Assembly: GCA_016342755.1 (NCBI GenBank)
Contig: JAEINS010000014.1
Location: 1 to 64,000, forward strand
Length of the DNA: 64,000 nucleotides
DNA from: Melioribacteraceae bacterium
GTDB lineage: Bacteria; Bacteroidota; Ignavibacteria; Ignavibacteriales; Melioribacteraceae
Direction of reading: 5' to 3'
In this document: positions 36,630 through 47,379 of the stretch, piece after piece
Layout: every line of letters begins with the position of its first letter
Position numbering within the stretch: the first letter of the stretch is position 1
The notes under the pieces: generated by a model
Seen by the model: the letters and a program-made list of their open reading frames with translations, nothing else
Databases searched by the model: none
What the model was told of the DNA's origin: nothing
Program-made: the position numbers and the translations under genes

Positions 36630-37865
36630 TTATTTAACCTTTTTAATAATCACAATGGTTTTATCATCCTGATACTTGCTATCATCAGTCGAGAATTTTA
36701 TAACATCATCCATAATTGCATATACAATCTCTTTTGGAGTTTTATCAATGTTTTTTAGAGTAACTTCCTCTAATCTCTTTTCACCATAAAACTCAAAATT
36801 ATTATTTGCCGATTCAACAATTCCATCGGAGAAAATTACAAGTGTATCACCTTTTCTAAAATTAATACTATCCGTTTCATAAGCTGAATTTGGTGCCGGA
36901 CCAAGTAAAGGACCGGTTGTATCAAGGTATTGAATTTCTTTAGTTTTGCTGCGTACAAATAATGGAGGATTATGCCCGCCATTTGCGAATAAAAATAATC
37001 CGCGGCTATCGTTAGAAATTTCACCATAAAACAATGTAGTAAATCTATCGTCACTAAAAATTTTATTTACAAGATTATTAAGTTTATACATCATTGGCGA
37101 AATTTTAATTTGGAAATTACAAGCCATACGCACAGCGCCGGAAATATACATAGCTTCGGCCGCGGCACTTAAGCCTTTAGAAGCCGCATCACCAACTACA
37201 ATACCCAGTCTCGATTCATCTTCACCAATTCTTAAATAATCAAAGTAATCGCCGCCTAAAGTTTCAGCAGGCAAAGCAACTCCAAAAATTTCATAGTTAT
37301 GAAAGTTTAATTGATGTTCCGGCAATATACTTTTCTGAAGCTGTTTTGCTTTATCAATATCGTCTATCAGATTTTTACGATGAGCGGTTGATTTTCTTGA
37401 GTGCAAACTTGAAGTTAAAAATGTAGCGACGATATTTAATGTATAACGTAAGCTGTCATCTATGTTTTCACTATTAACAGCCAATAGATATTCATAATAT
37501 TTACTGCCATTAATTTTTAATTTATCTCCAATACCGGTGGCAAGGAACTTGTTTATTCCCTTCTCTCTTAATTTTTCATTTGTCTCTTCAGATAAAATTG
37601 TTCTTTTTTCTGTAACTTCTTTTAAAATTTCATTTTCTTCTACAAACAATTGAAAGTCATCATCAATCCTGGTGACATTATCAGTCTGAAAAAGTAATCT
37701 GTAACATTTATTAACAGTATCTAAACGCCATACTCTGCCGCCGATTATAGCATTGTTTTCGTTATTTATTATTAATTTAATAACATTCTGAAGCATCTCA
37801 ACTTCATTGTTATAATGCTGTGTCTCTATAGTTTCAAGAGTTCTATATAATTTTTTCTGTTCCAT
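36630..37865 (-). CDS. SpoIIE-type PP2C serine phosphatase with N-terminal GAF-like region
   Basis: 411 residues. An N-terminal sensory-like region (about 1-155) precedes a helix with AKQLQKSILPEH near 175, typical of RsbU/RsbP phosphatases. The catalytic domain has PAETLGGDYFDYLRI, GIVVGDAASKGLSAA, FANGGHNPPLFV, DTLVIFSDGIVESAN and DDKTIVIIK, with the metal-binding aspartates intact. Such enzymes dephosphorylate anti-anti-sigma proteins. No anti-sigma or STAS gene lies nearby. Its start overlaps the upstream peptidase stop (TAATG). Confidence 0.93.
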   Translation of the reverse strand: MEQKKLYRTLETIETQHYNNEVEMLQNVIKLIINNENNAIIGGRVWRLDTVNKCYRLLFQTDNVTRIDDDFQLFVEENEILKEVTEKRTILSEETNEKLREKGINKFLATGIGDKLKINGSKYYEYLLAVNSENIDDSLRYTLNIVATFLTSSLHSRKSTAHRKNLIDDIDKAKQLQKSILPEHQLNFHNYEIFGVALPAETLGGDYFDYLRIGEDESRLGIVVGDAASKGLSAAAEAMYISGAVRMACNFQIKISPMMYKLNNLVNKIFSDDRFTTLFYGEISNDSRGLFLFANGGHNPPLFVRSKTKEIQYLDTTGPLLGPAPNSAYETDSINFRKGDTLVIFSDGIVESANNNFEFYGEKRLEEVTLKNIDKTPKEIVYAIMDDVIKFSTDDSKYQDDKTIVIIKKVK

Positions 37866-39133
37866 TAATTAGTATAAAACTCCATTATTTTTCTAATTGT
37901 CCGCTTACTTACTTCATTAAATTCCTGATCTTTAAGAGTAAGCATTATACTGTTTTTTGTTGATCTGTAAATGCCGTTTTTAGAATAGCCGCCACCTTCA
38001 AAAACTCCTATTATATCGGAGTTACCTGCTGTATCAGTAGTTGGAACAGATACATTTTCATTTACTAAATCTTTCCATTTTTTTTCGAAGTTAACAAGAG
38101 TTGTAATGTTTTCTTCCCAGGGTTCAACATCTAAATTATAAAACTCGTTGTACGCGTTATCATAAAAATATTCATCAGCTAAACCAGCTAAACCATGCCC
38201 AAATTCATGAAGAAAAACTTTCTCGGCACTTTTATTATCAACTATACATACATTATAGAAATTATAAATACCGCCTCCGCCGTATTTATCGGAGTTTACT
38301 AATATGTAAATTTGATCGTACGGAGCATTAGAAGCAACATCTCTAAGAACTTTGTTTTCATCTGTCATTAAATATCTTTCACTATCAAAAGTATAATAGG
38401 AAGTACCTACCAAAGAGTTCTTCCAAACATTGTCTTTCGGAATATCAACACCGCTATCATTTGTGTAGGCATCAATTCCCCAAATATTAATCTTGTTTTT
38501 ATAGCTGTCAAATGGCGAGTTGTTTAAAAGATATCCCGCAAAGCGTTCACATTCTTCATGAAACTTTTCAATCTCGTTTTTCGAAAATCCTTCTGGAATG
38601 AAAACTACATCGAGACATTTAGAAGCTTCTCCGCTATAATGGACTTTAAAATTTTGATAGCTGTTTGAATTCCCTTTCTTTATTAAATAACTTGAAGGAT
38701 CAATCACGTATTCAAATTTTTTATGAAATATATTTTCACGGTCACGACTGAATAATTCCAACCTGCACGAATCTTTTGGATAAGGCATTACAACAGTTTC
38801 ACTAAAAGACTGCACAACTGATTTACCTTTTGATGTAGTTATATATTCGTTAAATAATGAACAATATCCTTTTGAGAAAATAAGTTCGTTATTTTTTATG
38901 TTATACAATTTTGCATAACACTGTCCGTAGCCAAACTCATCTATTAAATTTGTTTTTGAACCGCTCCAAACAGGTTCCTCTCTAACTTCATCAAGAGAAT
39001 AATATTCTGCATCAGCACTTCCGCTGTGTATGTAATCAACTCTTAATGATTTATCTTCAAAATAATCTTCAAACTTAATTTGAGCAAATAATGATGATGA
39101 TATTAAAATAATTGCCAGCAAAGTATATTTCAT
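37865..39133 (-). CDS. M64 (IgA-peptidase-like) secreted metallopeptidase
   Basis: 422 residues with a signal peptide (LLAIILISSSLFAQ). The zinc motif HEFGHGLAGLADEY (HExxHxxGxxxD) sits in the second half, after LDVVFIPEGFSKNE, which is typical of the M64 family. The Clostridium IgA peptidase is the namesake, but most bacterial members have unknown substrates. It lies between pyrE (16-base gap) and the phosphatase (1-base overlap). Confidence 0.88.
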   Translation of the reverse strand: MKYTLLAIILISSSLFAQIKFEDYFEDKSLRVDYIHSGSADAEYYSLDEVREEPVWSGSKTNLIDEFGYGQCYAKLYNIKNNELIFSKGYCSLFNEYITTSKGKSVVQSFSETVVMPYPKDSCRLELFSRDRENIFHKKFEYVIDPSSYLIKKGNSNSYQNFKVHYSGEASKCLDVVFIPEGFSKNEIEKFHEECERFAGYLLNNSPFDSYKNKINIWGIDAYTNDSGVDIPKDNVWKNSLVGTSYYTFDSERYLMTDENKVLRDVASNAPYDQIYILVNSDKYGGGGIYNFYNVCIVDNKSAEKVFLHEFGHGLAGLADEYFYDNAYNEFYNLDVEPWEENITTLVNFEKKWKDLVNENVSVPTTDTAGNSDIIGVFEGGGYSKNGIYRSTKNSIMLTLKDQEFNEVSKRTIRKIMEFYTN

Positions 39134-39149
39134 TTATTACCTTCAATAA

Positions 39150-39728
39150 TTAAGCTTGTATATTTCTTGATCCTGGTTTAATTGCTTCCAGTCCTTGTTT
39201 ACATAAAGGGCATTCATCTTTTTCATAGGTTATAACTTCCATTTGAAGTGTGCTTGTCTGAGGAACACCAAATTTTACTTTACCATTACTTCTATCCACA
39301 ATAATTCCGACACCAACTAATTCGGCACCGGCTTCTTTTACTAAATCAATAACTTCAAACACCGAACCGCCCGTTGTAACTACATCTTCACAGACTAAAA
39401 CTTTTTCACCTTTTTCAAATTTAAAACCGCGTCTTAAAGTCATTTTGCCATCTTGTCTTTCCGCAAATATGAATTTCTTTTTCAATTGGCGGGCAACTTC
39501 TAATCCGACAACAATACCGCCAATAGCCGGAGAAATAACAGTGTCAATTTCAAAGTCCTTAAAATACTCAGAAATATCTTCACAAATTTGTTCTGTGTAT
39601 TCAGGATACTGTAAAACCTGCGCACATTGAAAATATTGGTTGCTGTGTTTACCCGAAGTTAAAAGGAAATGTCCATTTAAAAGTGCGTTAGTTTTTTCAA
39701 AAATTTCAATGATATTTTTATCAGACAT
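39150..39728 (-). CDS. pyrE: Orotate phosphoribosyltransferase
   Basis: Adds phosphoribose to orotate in pyrimidine synthesis. The 192 residues run from the ATG at 39728 ([29 protein letters not shown]); the frame is open for 29 more codons but that stretch is AT-rich and hydrophobic. The PRPP-binding motif is [20 protein letters not shown], with the catalytic Lys/Glu segment [15 protein letters not shown] before it. A CPLCKQG motif near the C-terminus is common in this subclass. It starts past the clpC terminator and may head the operon that ends with pduT. Confidence 0.94.
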   Translation of the reverse strand: MSDKNIIEIFEKTNALLNGHFLLTSGKHSNQYFQCAQVLQYPEYTEQICEDISEYFKDFEIDTVISPAIGGIVVGLEVARQLKKKFIFAERQDGKMTLRRGFKFEKGEKVLVCEDVVTTGGSVFEVIDLVKEAGAELVGVGIIVDRSNGKVKFGVPQTSTLQMEVITYEKDECPLCKQGLEAIKPGSRNIQA

Positions 39729-39799
39729 GTTTAATCCATAAATAATGTTTATAATAAATTTTATTAAATAATAAGTTAACGAAATGTAGAATATATTAC

Positions 39800-39830
39800 A
39801 AAAAAGGGGATCCATTTAAATGAATCCCCA
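39800..39830 (-). terminator. Intrinsic terminator after clpC
   Basis: Minus-strand GGGGATTCATTT and AAATGGATCCCC pair with one mismatch to make a 12-bp stem (39806-39829), followed by six T. It is 26 bases past the clpC stop. A weaker T-run also follows on the plus strand. Confidence 0.85.
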
Positions 39831-39855
39831 ACTTTTTAAACTTCATAATTAAGAA

Positions 39856-42372
39856 CTAATTTTCTTTATTATCTTTTGCCTCAGTTTCTTCATTTTTAAC
39901 TTTTGTTTCAGAAATTCCTTCTTCTATAAGAAAATATAATTCTTCCGTTTGTTCCTTATGTTTTACCAGAATTGTATTTCCTTCCTTAAAATTACCCAGC
40001 AATAATTCTTCCGCTAACGGATCTTCAAGGTATTTCTGAATTGCTCTATTTAAAGGTCTGGCACCAAACTTAGGATCAAAGCCTTTTAAGGCAAGAAACT
40101 CTTTTGCAGACGCATCAAGCTTAATGTTCATCTTGTTTTCTTTAACATTGTTTATCAGATCTTTCATTTCAATATTTATAATCTGTTTTATGTCTTCTAG
40201 TTCAAGATTTCTAAATACAATTGTATCGTCAACTCTGTTTAAGAATTCCGGATTAAATAGTTTTTTTAGTGCGTCTTCAACCGTATGTTTAAGGTTCGTA
40301 TATTTATCATCCGAATTCTCGCCGCCAAATCCAAATCCGCCTGTTGATTTAATATCTCTTGTACCAACGTTGGATGTCATAATAATAATTGTATTTTTGA
40401 AGTCGACTCTTCTTCCTAAACTATCAGTAAGAATTCCGTCATCAAGAACTTGTAAAAGTATATTAAATACATCGGGATGTGCTTTTTCAATTTCATCTAG
40501 AAGAACAACAGAATATGGTTTACGACGAACTTTTTCTGAAAGCTGTCCGCCTTCTTCATAACCAACATATCCCGGAGGTGCTCCAACAAGTCTTGAGACA
40601 GCATATTTCTCCATATACTCACTCATATCAATACGAATAAGCGCATCTTCCGTATCGAATAAATATCTCGCTAAAACTTTTGCTAATTCAGTTTTACCTA
40701 CACCGGTAGGGCCTAAGAAAATGAAACTTCCAATTGGCTTTGTAGGACTCTTTAATCCGGCACGGGTTCTTCTAATAGCTTTTGTAAGCATGGTTACAGC
40801 TTCATCCTGACCAATAATTTTGGTTTTAAGAGCATCACCCATTTTCATGAGTTTATCAGATTCAGCTTGTATAACTCTTGTAACAGGAATCCCGGTCATC
40901 ATAGAAACAACCTTACCAATATCATCCTCAGTTACGTCAAAAAATTCATCACGGGTTTTATTATCCCAATTTTGCTTAGCTTCTTCTAACTCAGCTTGTA
41001 GATTTCTCTCAGTATCACGAAGTTTTGCGGCTTTTTCATAGTCCTGCATTTTAACTACCGCAATTTTTTCTTTTTTGATATCAGCAACAGCTTCTTCAAG
41101 TTTTAATATTTCATCAGAAACTGAATAGTTTCCCATATGAACTCTTGAACCAGCTTCATCTAAAACATCAATAGCTTTGTCCGGTAAAAATCTATCAGTA
41201 ATGTATCTATCGCTTAATTTTACAGATAACTCAATTGACTCTTTACTATACTTAACGTGATGATGTTCTTCATATTTAAATTTTATATTTTCAAGAATTT
41301 CTATAGTTTCTTTAAGTGTAGGAGGTTCAACCATTACTTTCTGAAATCTTCTGTCTAAAGCTCCATCAGTTTCAACAAACTTCCTATATTCATCTAAAGT
41401 AGTTGCTCCAATACATTGTATATCGCCTCGTGCTAATGCGGGTTTAAACATGTTTGATGCATCTAACGAGCCGGAAGCTCCGCCAGCACCAACTATTGTG
41501 TGCAGCTCATCAATAAACAAAATTACATCCTCTGCTTTTTCAAGTTCATTCATAAGAGCTTTCATTCTTTCTTCAAACTGCCCGCGATATTTTGTACCGG
41601 CAACTAATCCGGCAAGATCTAATGTAACAACTCTTTTATCCTGAAGAATTCTAGGAACTTTTCTTTCAATAATTCTAAGCGCAAGACCTTCTGCAATTGC
41701 AGTTTTACCAACACCAGGTTCACCTATTAATACAGGGTTGTTTTTCTTTCTACGACTTAAAACCTGTGCAACACGTTCAATTTCTTTTTCTCTTCCAATA
41801 ACAGGATCTAGTTTATTTTCAATTGCCATCTTTGTTAAATCGCGACCGAAATTATCAAGAACCGGAGTTTTTGTTTTTTCTGCTTTTTTAGATGCCGCTG
41901 CTCCAGGTGATAAAGATTCAGATTTTTCTGATTCTTTACTCCCTAATATATTGTTTAACTCAGCCCTGGCATTATCATAAGTTATATTGAACTGATGTAA
42001 TATTTGCGTAGCTATATTATCTTCATCTCTTAATAGAGATAATAAAATATGCTCAGTTCCAATTACATCGGATTTATATATCTTTGATTCAATTTGTGTA
42101 ATCTTTAATACCTTTTCAGCCTGCTTAGTCAGAGGTATATTTCCTATAGTTAAAGTTCCGCCAGATGTCCTAACAGTTTCTTCAATGGCTTTTTTTAACT
42201 TAATTAAATCACATCCAAGATCGCGTAAAATCTTAACAGCAACACCGTGTCCTTCTCTTATTATACCAAGTAAAAGGTGTTCTGTACCAATGTAATCATG
42301 CCCAAGTCTTAATGCTTCTTCCCTGCTAAGTCTTATAACTTCTTGCACACGTTCCGAAAAATTGCCGTCCAT
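39856..42372 (-). CDS. clpC: ATP-dependent Clp protease ATP-binding subunit ClpC
   Basis: 838 residues. Two Clp N repeats (about 3-145) precede the first AAA+ module, with Walker A GEPGVGKTAIAEG near 213 and Walker B VILFIDELHT. A central region with a UVR-like motif (VKMQDYEKAAKLRDTE) follows. The second AAA+ module has GPTGVGKTELAK and VVLLDEIEKAHPDV. A C-terminal D2-small domain ends the protein. The hexamer unfolds proteins for ClpP. Divergent from floA across 245 bases that likely hold both promoters. No CIRCE or CtsR operator is obvious. Confidence 0.97.
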   Translation of the reverse strand: MDGNFSERVQEVIRLSREEALRLGHDYIGTEHLLLGIIREGHGVAVKILRDLGCDLIKLKKAIEETVRTSGGTLTIGNIPLTKQAEKVLKITQIESKIYKSDVIGTEHILLSLLRDEDNIATQILHQFNITYDNARAELNNILGSKESEKSESLSPGAAASKKAEKTKTPVLDNFGRDLTKMAIENKLDPVIGREKEIERVAQVLSRRKKNNPVLIGEPGVGKTAIAEGLALRIIERKVPRILQDKRVVTLDLAGLVAGTKYRGQFEERMKALMNELEKAEDVILFIDELHTIVGAGGASGSLDASNMFKPALARGDIQCIGATTLDEYRKFVETDGALDRRFQKVMVEPPTLKETIEILENIKFKYEEHHHVKYSKESIELSVKLSDRYITDRFLPDKAIDVLDEAGSRVHMGNYSVSDEILKLEEAVADIKKEKIAVVKMQDYEKAAKLRDTERNLQAELEEAKQNWDNKTRDEFFDVTEDDIGKVVSMMTGIPVTRVIQAESDKLMKMGDALKTKIIGQDEAVTMLTKAIRRTRAGLKSPTKPIGSFIFLGPTGVGKTELAKVLARYLFDTEDALIRIDMSEYMEKYAVSRLVGAPPGYVGYEEGGQLSEKVRRKPYSVVLLDEIEKAHPDVFNILLQVLDDGILTDSLGRRVDFKNTIIIMTSNVGTRDIKSTGGFGFGGENSDDKYTNLKHTVEDALKKLFNPEFLNRVDDTIVFRNLELEDIKQIINIEMKDLINNVKENKMNIKLDASAKEFLALKGFDPKFGARPLNRAIQKYLEDPLAEELLLGNFKEGNTILVKHKEQTEELYFLIEEGISETKVKNEETEAKDNKEN

Positions 42373-42617
42373 ATTATTTCCTAACTTCTATTTTATAAAC
42401 TTTTAATACATAATTAATTTCAATATAAATATTGTTACCAAAGTAATCAAGGCGAGAAATATTTATTCAATAAAGTTGTGATGTGTATAACTAAATATAA
42501 ATATTTTAATGTAAAATACTTATACAAGAATTATTTAATTGTAATAGTGGTTTTTAATTTATAGTTTTTCGGGACGACTTACCAAGAAATTTATTAAATT
42601 TTGTAAAAGGAGCTGTT

Positions 42618-43613
42618 ATGGATGTATTTTCAGGATTATCCGTTTTTGTAATTCTAGGAATTGTAATACTAATTTTCTTTTTCTTGTATTTTGTACCAAT
42701 AGGATTGTTTGTAACCGCATATTTCTCCGGTGTAAAAGTAAAGATAATGAAAGATCTGGTTGGAATGAGATTAAGAAAAATTCCTCCGTCAATAATTATT
42801 AGAAGCAAAATTACTGCTTCTAAAGCAGGCATTACTGTTGATACTTCTAAACTTGAAGCACATTATCTTGCTGGTGGTAATGTAATAAATGTAATACAGG
42901 CATTAATTTCTGCTAATAAAGCAAATTTAGAACTCTCTTTTGAAAAAGCTGCCGCAATTGATTTAGCCGGACGTGATGTTTATGAAGCTGTAAAAATGTC
43001 TGTTTTACCAAAAGTAATTACTACTCCTAAAATTGCCGCGGTTGCAAAAGATGGTATACAATTAAAAGCCGAAGCCAGAATTACAGTTAGAGCTAACTTG
43101 GAAAGATTGGTTGGTGGTGCTACTGAAGAAACAATATTAGCGAGAGTCGGTGAAGGTATTGTTTCTACAATTGGTTCGAGTGCTACATACAAAGGTGTAC
43201 TTGAAAATCCGGATAGTATCTCAAAAGTTGTTTTAGCAAAAGGACTTGATGCCGGAACAGCTTTCGAAATTCTTTCAATTGATATTGCTGATGTTGATGT
43301 TGGCAGTAATATTGGAGCCGCTCTTCAAACTGATCAGGCAGAAGCTGATCTTAAAATTGCCAGAGCTAAAGCAGAAGAAAGACGAGCTAAAGCTTTTGCA
43401 TTTGAACAGGAAATGAAAGCTGAAGTTGCAAAAATGCGTGCTAAAGTTGTTGAGGCAGAAGCTGAAATACCAAAAGCAATTTCTGATGCGTTTAGAGCCG
43501 GTAACTTAGGAATTATGGACTATTATAAACTTAAAAATATTGATGCTGATACACAGATGAGATCTTCTATAGCTGATACAGATGAATCTGGAGACGATAA
43601 AAATAATGGATAA
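42618..43613 (+). CDS. floA: Flotillin-like protein FloA
   Basis: 331 residues. One N-terminal membrane hairpin (about 7-35) is followed by a PHB/SPFH-like domain. [25 protein letters not shown] and the C-terminal helical [44 protein letters not shown] are characteristic of FloA. The protein organises membrane microdomains. It has a strong AAAGGAG ribosome site. The small membrane protein gene overlaps its end by 8 bases. Confidence 0.96.
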   Translation: MDVFSGLSVFVILGIVILIFFFLYFVPIGLFVTAYFSGVKVKIMKDLVGMRLRKIPPSIIIRSKITASKAGITVDTSKLEAHYLAGGNVINVIQALISANKANLELSFEKAAAIDLAGRDVYEAVKMSVLPKVITTPKIAAVAKDGIQLKAEARITVRANLERLVGGATEETILARVGEGIVSTIGSSATYKGVLENPDSISKVVLAKGLDAGTAFEILSIDIADVDVGSNIGAALQTDQAEADLKIARAKAEERRAKAFAFEQEMKAEVAKMRAKVVEAEAEIPKAISDAFRAGNLGIMDYYKLKNIDADTQMRSSIADTDESGDDKNNG

Positions 43614-44043
43614 TATTTTTGAAATATTAATCTTAGGTTTGTTTATACTTTTTAATGTTTTTGCTTCATGGTTTCAGAAAAAGAAAAAAGAACAAGAAAG
43701 AGATTCACAAGAAGTTGAACAAATTGAATCAGAAGAAAAATTTGAAGAACCTGTAAAATCAATTGAAGAAATTCTTTTTGGAACCTCGAAAAAAAATGAG
43801 GTTCCAGCTCCTGACTATTCTGAATTTGAACAGACTAAAACTGCTTATTCGGATGAAAAAATGAAAAGAGCTGAAGATATTCTTAAAAGGCAAAAAGCCA
43901 AGGTTGAACAAATTAAAGAAGCTAAAAAAACATTTAGAAAAAAGAATAATTCATTAAAAGTAAAATTACATAATCCGGAAAACCTTAAGGATTATATTTT
44001 AATTACTGAGATATTAAATAAACCAAAGTATTTTGATTATTAA
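43606..44043 (+). CDS. Small membrane protein with coiled coil, downstream of floA
   Basis: 145 residues from the ATG at 43606. A hydrophobic N-terminal segment ([19 protein letters not shown]) is followed by a long charged coiled-coil region, with many Lys, Glu and Gln. It ends in [21 protein letters not shown]. That last motif resembles one I associate with conserved hypothetical proteins next to flotillins in Bacteroidota, from memory. It overlaps floA at its start and the helicase start at its end (1 base), so the three look co-transcribed. Confidence 0.75.
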   Translation: MDNIFEILILGLFILFNVFASWFQKKKKEQERDSQEVEQIESEEKFEEPVKSIEEILFGTSKKNEVPAPDYSEFEQTKTAYSDEKMKRAEDILKRQKAKVEQIKEAKKTFRKKNNSLKVKLHNPENLKDYILITEILNKPKYFDY

Positions 44044-46040
44044 TGGCAAAAAAATATACTCTTAAAAAAATTAATAAAGCGGGTTTCAAGCCTAAAATGG
44101 ATGAAACCCGTTTTAGCATAAACTATCAGAATCAATTAAATGCGGCTCAATTTGAAGCTGTATCTTCCATTGAAGGCTCGTACCTTTTAATTGCCGGTGC
44201 AGGAACCGGAAAAACACGAACACTTGTTTATAGAGTAGCCCGTTTAATAGAACTGGGCTACGATCCTAAATCTATTTTGTTGTTAACTTTTACTAGAAAA
44301 GCATCTCGCGAAATGATGAATAGATCAGCTCTACTTTTAGATAACAGATGTTCAAAAATTAAAGGAGGTACTTTTCATTCGTTTGCAAACATTACTCTTA
44401 GAAAATACGCAAAGGCTGTTGGACTCGATTCAAACTTCACAATTTTAGATCAAAGTGATAGTGAAGATGTTATTAATTTAATTCGTTCACAACTGAATCT
44501 TGCAAAACTTAAAAAGAGATTTCCCAATAAAAAAACTATTTATAGAATTTTGAGTCTTCATGTAAATACAGAAGTTTCAATTGATAAACTTATTGAATCA
44601 GAATATCCGCATTTCTTAGATTTTTCTGAACAGATAAATAAGATATTTAAAATTTATAAAGAATATAAACACAAAAACTTCTTATTGGATTATGATGGTT
44701 TGCTTCTCTATTTACGGGACTTCCTTTTGGATTTAAGTCCTGCTGCTAAAAATTTTCTATCAGAAATTAAATTCATTATGGTTGATGAATATCAGGATAC
44801 AAATAAACTTCAGGCGGAAATAATTAAGGGACTAGCCCAAATTAATAAAAACGTAATGGTTGTTGGTGATGATTCACAATCAATTTATTCTTTTAGAGGA
44901 GCTGATTTCAAGAATATAATTGAGTTTCCAAATATCTTCCCAAATACAAAAATTATAAAACTTGAAGAAAACTACCGAAGTACCCAGCCAATTTTGGAAA
45001 TGACAAATCAAATAATTGAAGCTGCAATTGAGAAATATCCTAAGGAATTATTTAGCCGGAAAATTGGCGGAGAGTTGCCGGCAATTGTAAGTACAAATAA
45101 TGAGAACATGCAGAGTCAGTTTATTGTCGATAGAATCTTAGGTTTACGTGAAGAAGGTGTTTCATTAAATGATATATCGGTGTTATTCCGCTCATCATAT
45201 TTTTCATTTGATTTAGAAATTGAATTGAACAAAGCAAATATTCCGTATGTGAAAATTGGCGGAATAAAATTTATAGAAACTGCTCATGTTAAGGATGTAC
45301 TGGCATTCTTACGTATAGCTGCAAATCCAAAGGATGTTATTAGCTGGTATAGAGTTTTATTACTTCACGAAGGTATTGGTCCGGTAAAAGCTCAAAAAAT
45401 ATTAGAACAAATTATGTCGGGTGAATTAAGTGTAAAAATTCATCCAGAAAAAACACCGGCTAAAGATTTGAAATATAATTTATATGACTTGTTCGAAACT
45501 TTATATAAACTCCATAATAAAAAAGAGCTGCCTTCTGATTAAGCTGAAATAGCTTTACAATATTACCTCCCGATCTTTAGGGATAAATATGATGACCATA
45601 ATAAACGGAAAAAAGATTTAGATATTTTTCAAAATATAACTGAGAATTATTCAACGTTAGATACACTTTTATCTGATATGGCTTTAGAACCGCCTACTGA
45701 TAGCGTACATGATGTGTCTGAGGAAGATAAAGAAGATGAAGTGTTAACACTCTCAACCATACACTCCGCTAAAGGATTAGAATGGCATTCCGTATTTGTT
45801 ATTCATGCAATGGAAGGGTTTTTTCCCTCAGCTCAATCAGTAGACAACATTGAGGCTTTAGAAGAAGAAAGACGTTTAATGTACGTAGCCTGTACACGCG
45901 CAAAACAAAATTTATTTATCACCTATCCAATGAATATATTTGATAGATACAGCGGAACTACTTTTTCTAAACCATCACGTTTTATTTCTAATCTTGGCGA
46001 AGAAATTGCTGAACAGTGGCTGCTGGAAGAAAATTGCTAA
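44043..46040 (+). pseudogene. UvrD/PcrA-type helicase interrupted by one in-frame stop
   Basis: The frame codes for a full-length superfamily 1A helicase of 665 codons except for a single TAA at codon 500 (45540-45542). Before it come GAGTGKTRTL (Walker A), LLTFTRKASREM, TFHSFAN, FIMVDEYQDTN, VGDDSQSIYSFRGAD and LEENYRSTQ. After the stop the same frame runs on as AEIALQYYLPIFRDKYDDHN, then STIHSAKGLEWHSVFVIHAMEG and EEERRLMYVACTRAK, the normal C-terminal motifs. Only one codon is off, with no frameshift. It could be recent inactivation, a sequencing error, or two expressed parts (44043-45542 and an internal ATG at 45678). The first 20 residues are basic. Confidence 0.9.
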
Positions 46041-46723
46041 AACTTCCCTTTTAGCAAACCCCGTAAATCGCTTTTGGGAATTGTGGCATTCCCCTTCCAT
46101 GTCCATAAATAAATATCTTCATTTCTCCATTTCAATTGTTTTAAAGTCATGGTTGGCAATAAATTTTCTTCACCTAACGCAAACTCTACTTCTAAGCGGC
46201 CTTTGTTTTTTATAATATCATTTTCCTTAGCCAGAGAACGCTTAATTGAAACATCTATCATCTCAAAACCAAATCCCTCTTTTGCCGTCCATGTATCTGG
46301 CAACGTAAATACAGGCGCAACATACGCGGTTATCATTGGGATGCCCATATTATGAGGGATTTTTATTTTTTCAAAATAGAGTTTAGAAAGCTGTTTATCA
46401 GCATCAAACCGGACAGAATCAATATTGATTAATATCTTATAAGTTTTTGAGTTCTCTTTATAGAAGTCTTCAATTTGTTTTAATTTCAATGCGTAAAACT
46501 TCTTTTCCAACTTATCTTTAAACTCTTCAACCCTTATTTTGTATTCATCGCTGCTCTCATAAGGATCACGTTTTATTACCTTTTTTGTATTCGACTGTTC
46601 ATAAAGTTCTTTTGCTGAATCAACAAAGGCAACAAGTAAACTATCAAACTCAGGTTTTAAAATAAATTCTTGAGAGAATAAATTTATACTAGAAAATAAT
46701 ATTATAAATAAAAGATTTTTCAT
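46037..46723 (-). CDS. Secreted protein of unknown function
   Basis: 228 residues with a signal peptide (KNLLFIILFSSINLFSQ). The mature part has one charged helical stretch (KKVIKRDPYESSDEYKIRVEEFKDKLEKKFYAL) followed by beta-rich sequence ending WRNEDIYLWTWKGNATIP. I do not recognise a family. It overlaps the end of the helicase frame by 4 bases in convergent orientation. It is on the same strand as the his operon and 50 bases downstream of hisIE, so read-through from that operon is possible. Confidence 0.7.
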   Translation of the reverse strand: MKNLLFIILFSSINLFSQEFILKPEFDSLLVAFVDSAKELYEQSNTKKVIKRDPYESSDEYKIRVEEFKDKLEKKFYALKLKQIEDFYKENSKTYKILINIDSVRFDADKQLSKLYFEKIKIPHNMGIPMITAYVAPVFTLPDTWTAKEGFGFEMIDVSIKRSLAKENDIIKNKGRLEVEFALGEENLLPTMTLKQLKWRNEDIYLWTWKGNATIPKSDLRGLLKGKF

Positions 46724-46773
46724 ATCCTGAATATTTTTTTGTTAACACTCTATTATCGGTAACAACAACTTAT

Positions 46774-47379
46774 TTATTTATGGCGCTCTGATAAGTTTTT
46801 AACAATTTCTGAAAAATCGATTTCTTTTTCAGCAAGTAAAACAAATAAATGAAAGATCAGATCAGACGTCTCATTTATTATCTCTTCCCTATCATTGTTT
46901 TTCGCAGCTATAACAGTTTCTACCGCTTCCTCACCTACTTTTTGTATTATACGGTTTTCACCTCGTTTAAACAGACTTGTAGTGTACGAGTTTTCTGGCA
47001 AAGAAATTTTTCTTTCTTTTATAAGATTGAATAATTTATTTAAGAAAGAAAGGTCTGAATATTTATCAATTCCAAAACATGAATATCTATCGAGATGACA
47101 TGTATCTCCAACCGGATTGGCATTTATTAAAAGCGTATCATTGTCACAGTCAATTTTAACATCAACTACATTTAGAAAATTTCCGCTTGTTTCGCCTTTT
47201 GTCCAGAGTCTGTTTTTTGTTCTGCTAAAAAACGTAACTCTTTTTTCGTCCAGAGTTTTCTTAACAGCTTCTTCATTCATATAACCAAGCATTAATACCT
47301 GGTTTGTTGAATTATCAATTATTATAGCCGGTACTAATCCGTCTTGTTTTTCGAAATCTATCACTTTAACATCAATCAT
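46774..47379 (-). CDS. hisIE: Bifunctional phosphoribosyl-AMP cyclohydrolase / phosphoribosyl-ATP pyrophosphatase
   Basis: Steps 2 and 3 of histidine synthesis in one protein of 201 residues. The HisI part (1-about 105) shows MLGYMNEEAVKKT, FSRTKNRLWTKGETSGN, DCDNDTLLI and the metal-binding GDTCHLDRYSCF. The HisE part has IIQKVGEEAVETVIAAK and ETSDLIFHLFVLL. It is last in the his operon and overlaps hisF by 4 bases. Confidence 0.97.
   Translation of the reverse strand: MIDVKVIDFEKQDGLVPAIIIDNSTNQVLMLGYMNEEAVKKTLDEKRVTFFSRTKNRLWTKGETSGNFLNVVDVKIDCDNDTLLINANPVGDTCHLDRYSCFGIDKYSDLSFLNKLFNLIKERKISLPENSYTTSLFKRGENRIIQKVGEEAVETVIAAKNNDREEIINETSDLIFHLFVLLAEKEIDFSEIVKNLSERHK

Noticed and set aside
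42373-42617. CIRCE or CtsR operator in the clpC-floA spacer
   Set aside because: I looked for the TTAGCACTC dyad and for heptad repeats typical of CtsR and found neither.
45540-45542. Programmed recoding of the helicase stop
   Set aside because: The codon is TAA, not TGA or TAG, and no obvious stimulatory structure follows; mutation or sequencing error is simpler.
46724-46773. Terminator of the his operon after hisIE
   Set aside because: A short TTGTTA/TAACAA pairing exists but is followed by A, not T, on the his strand.
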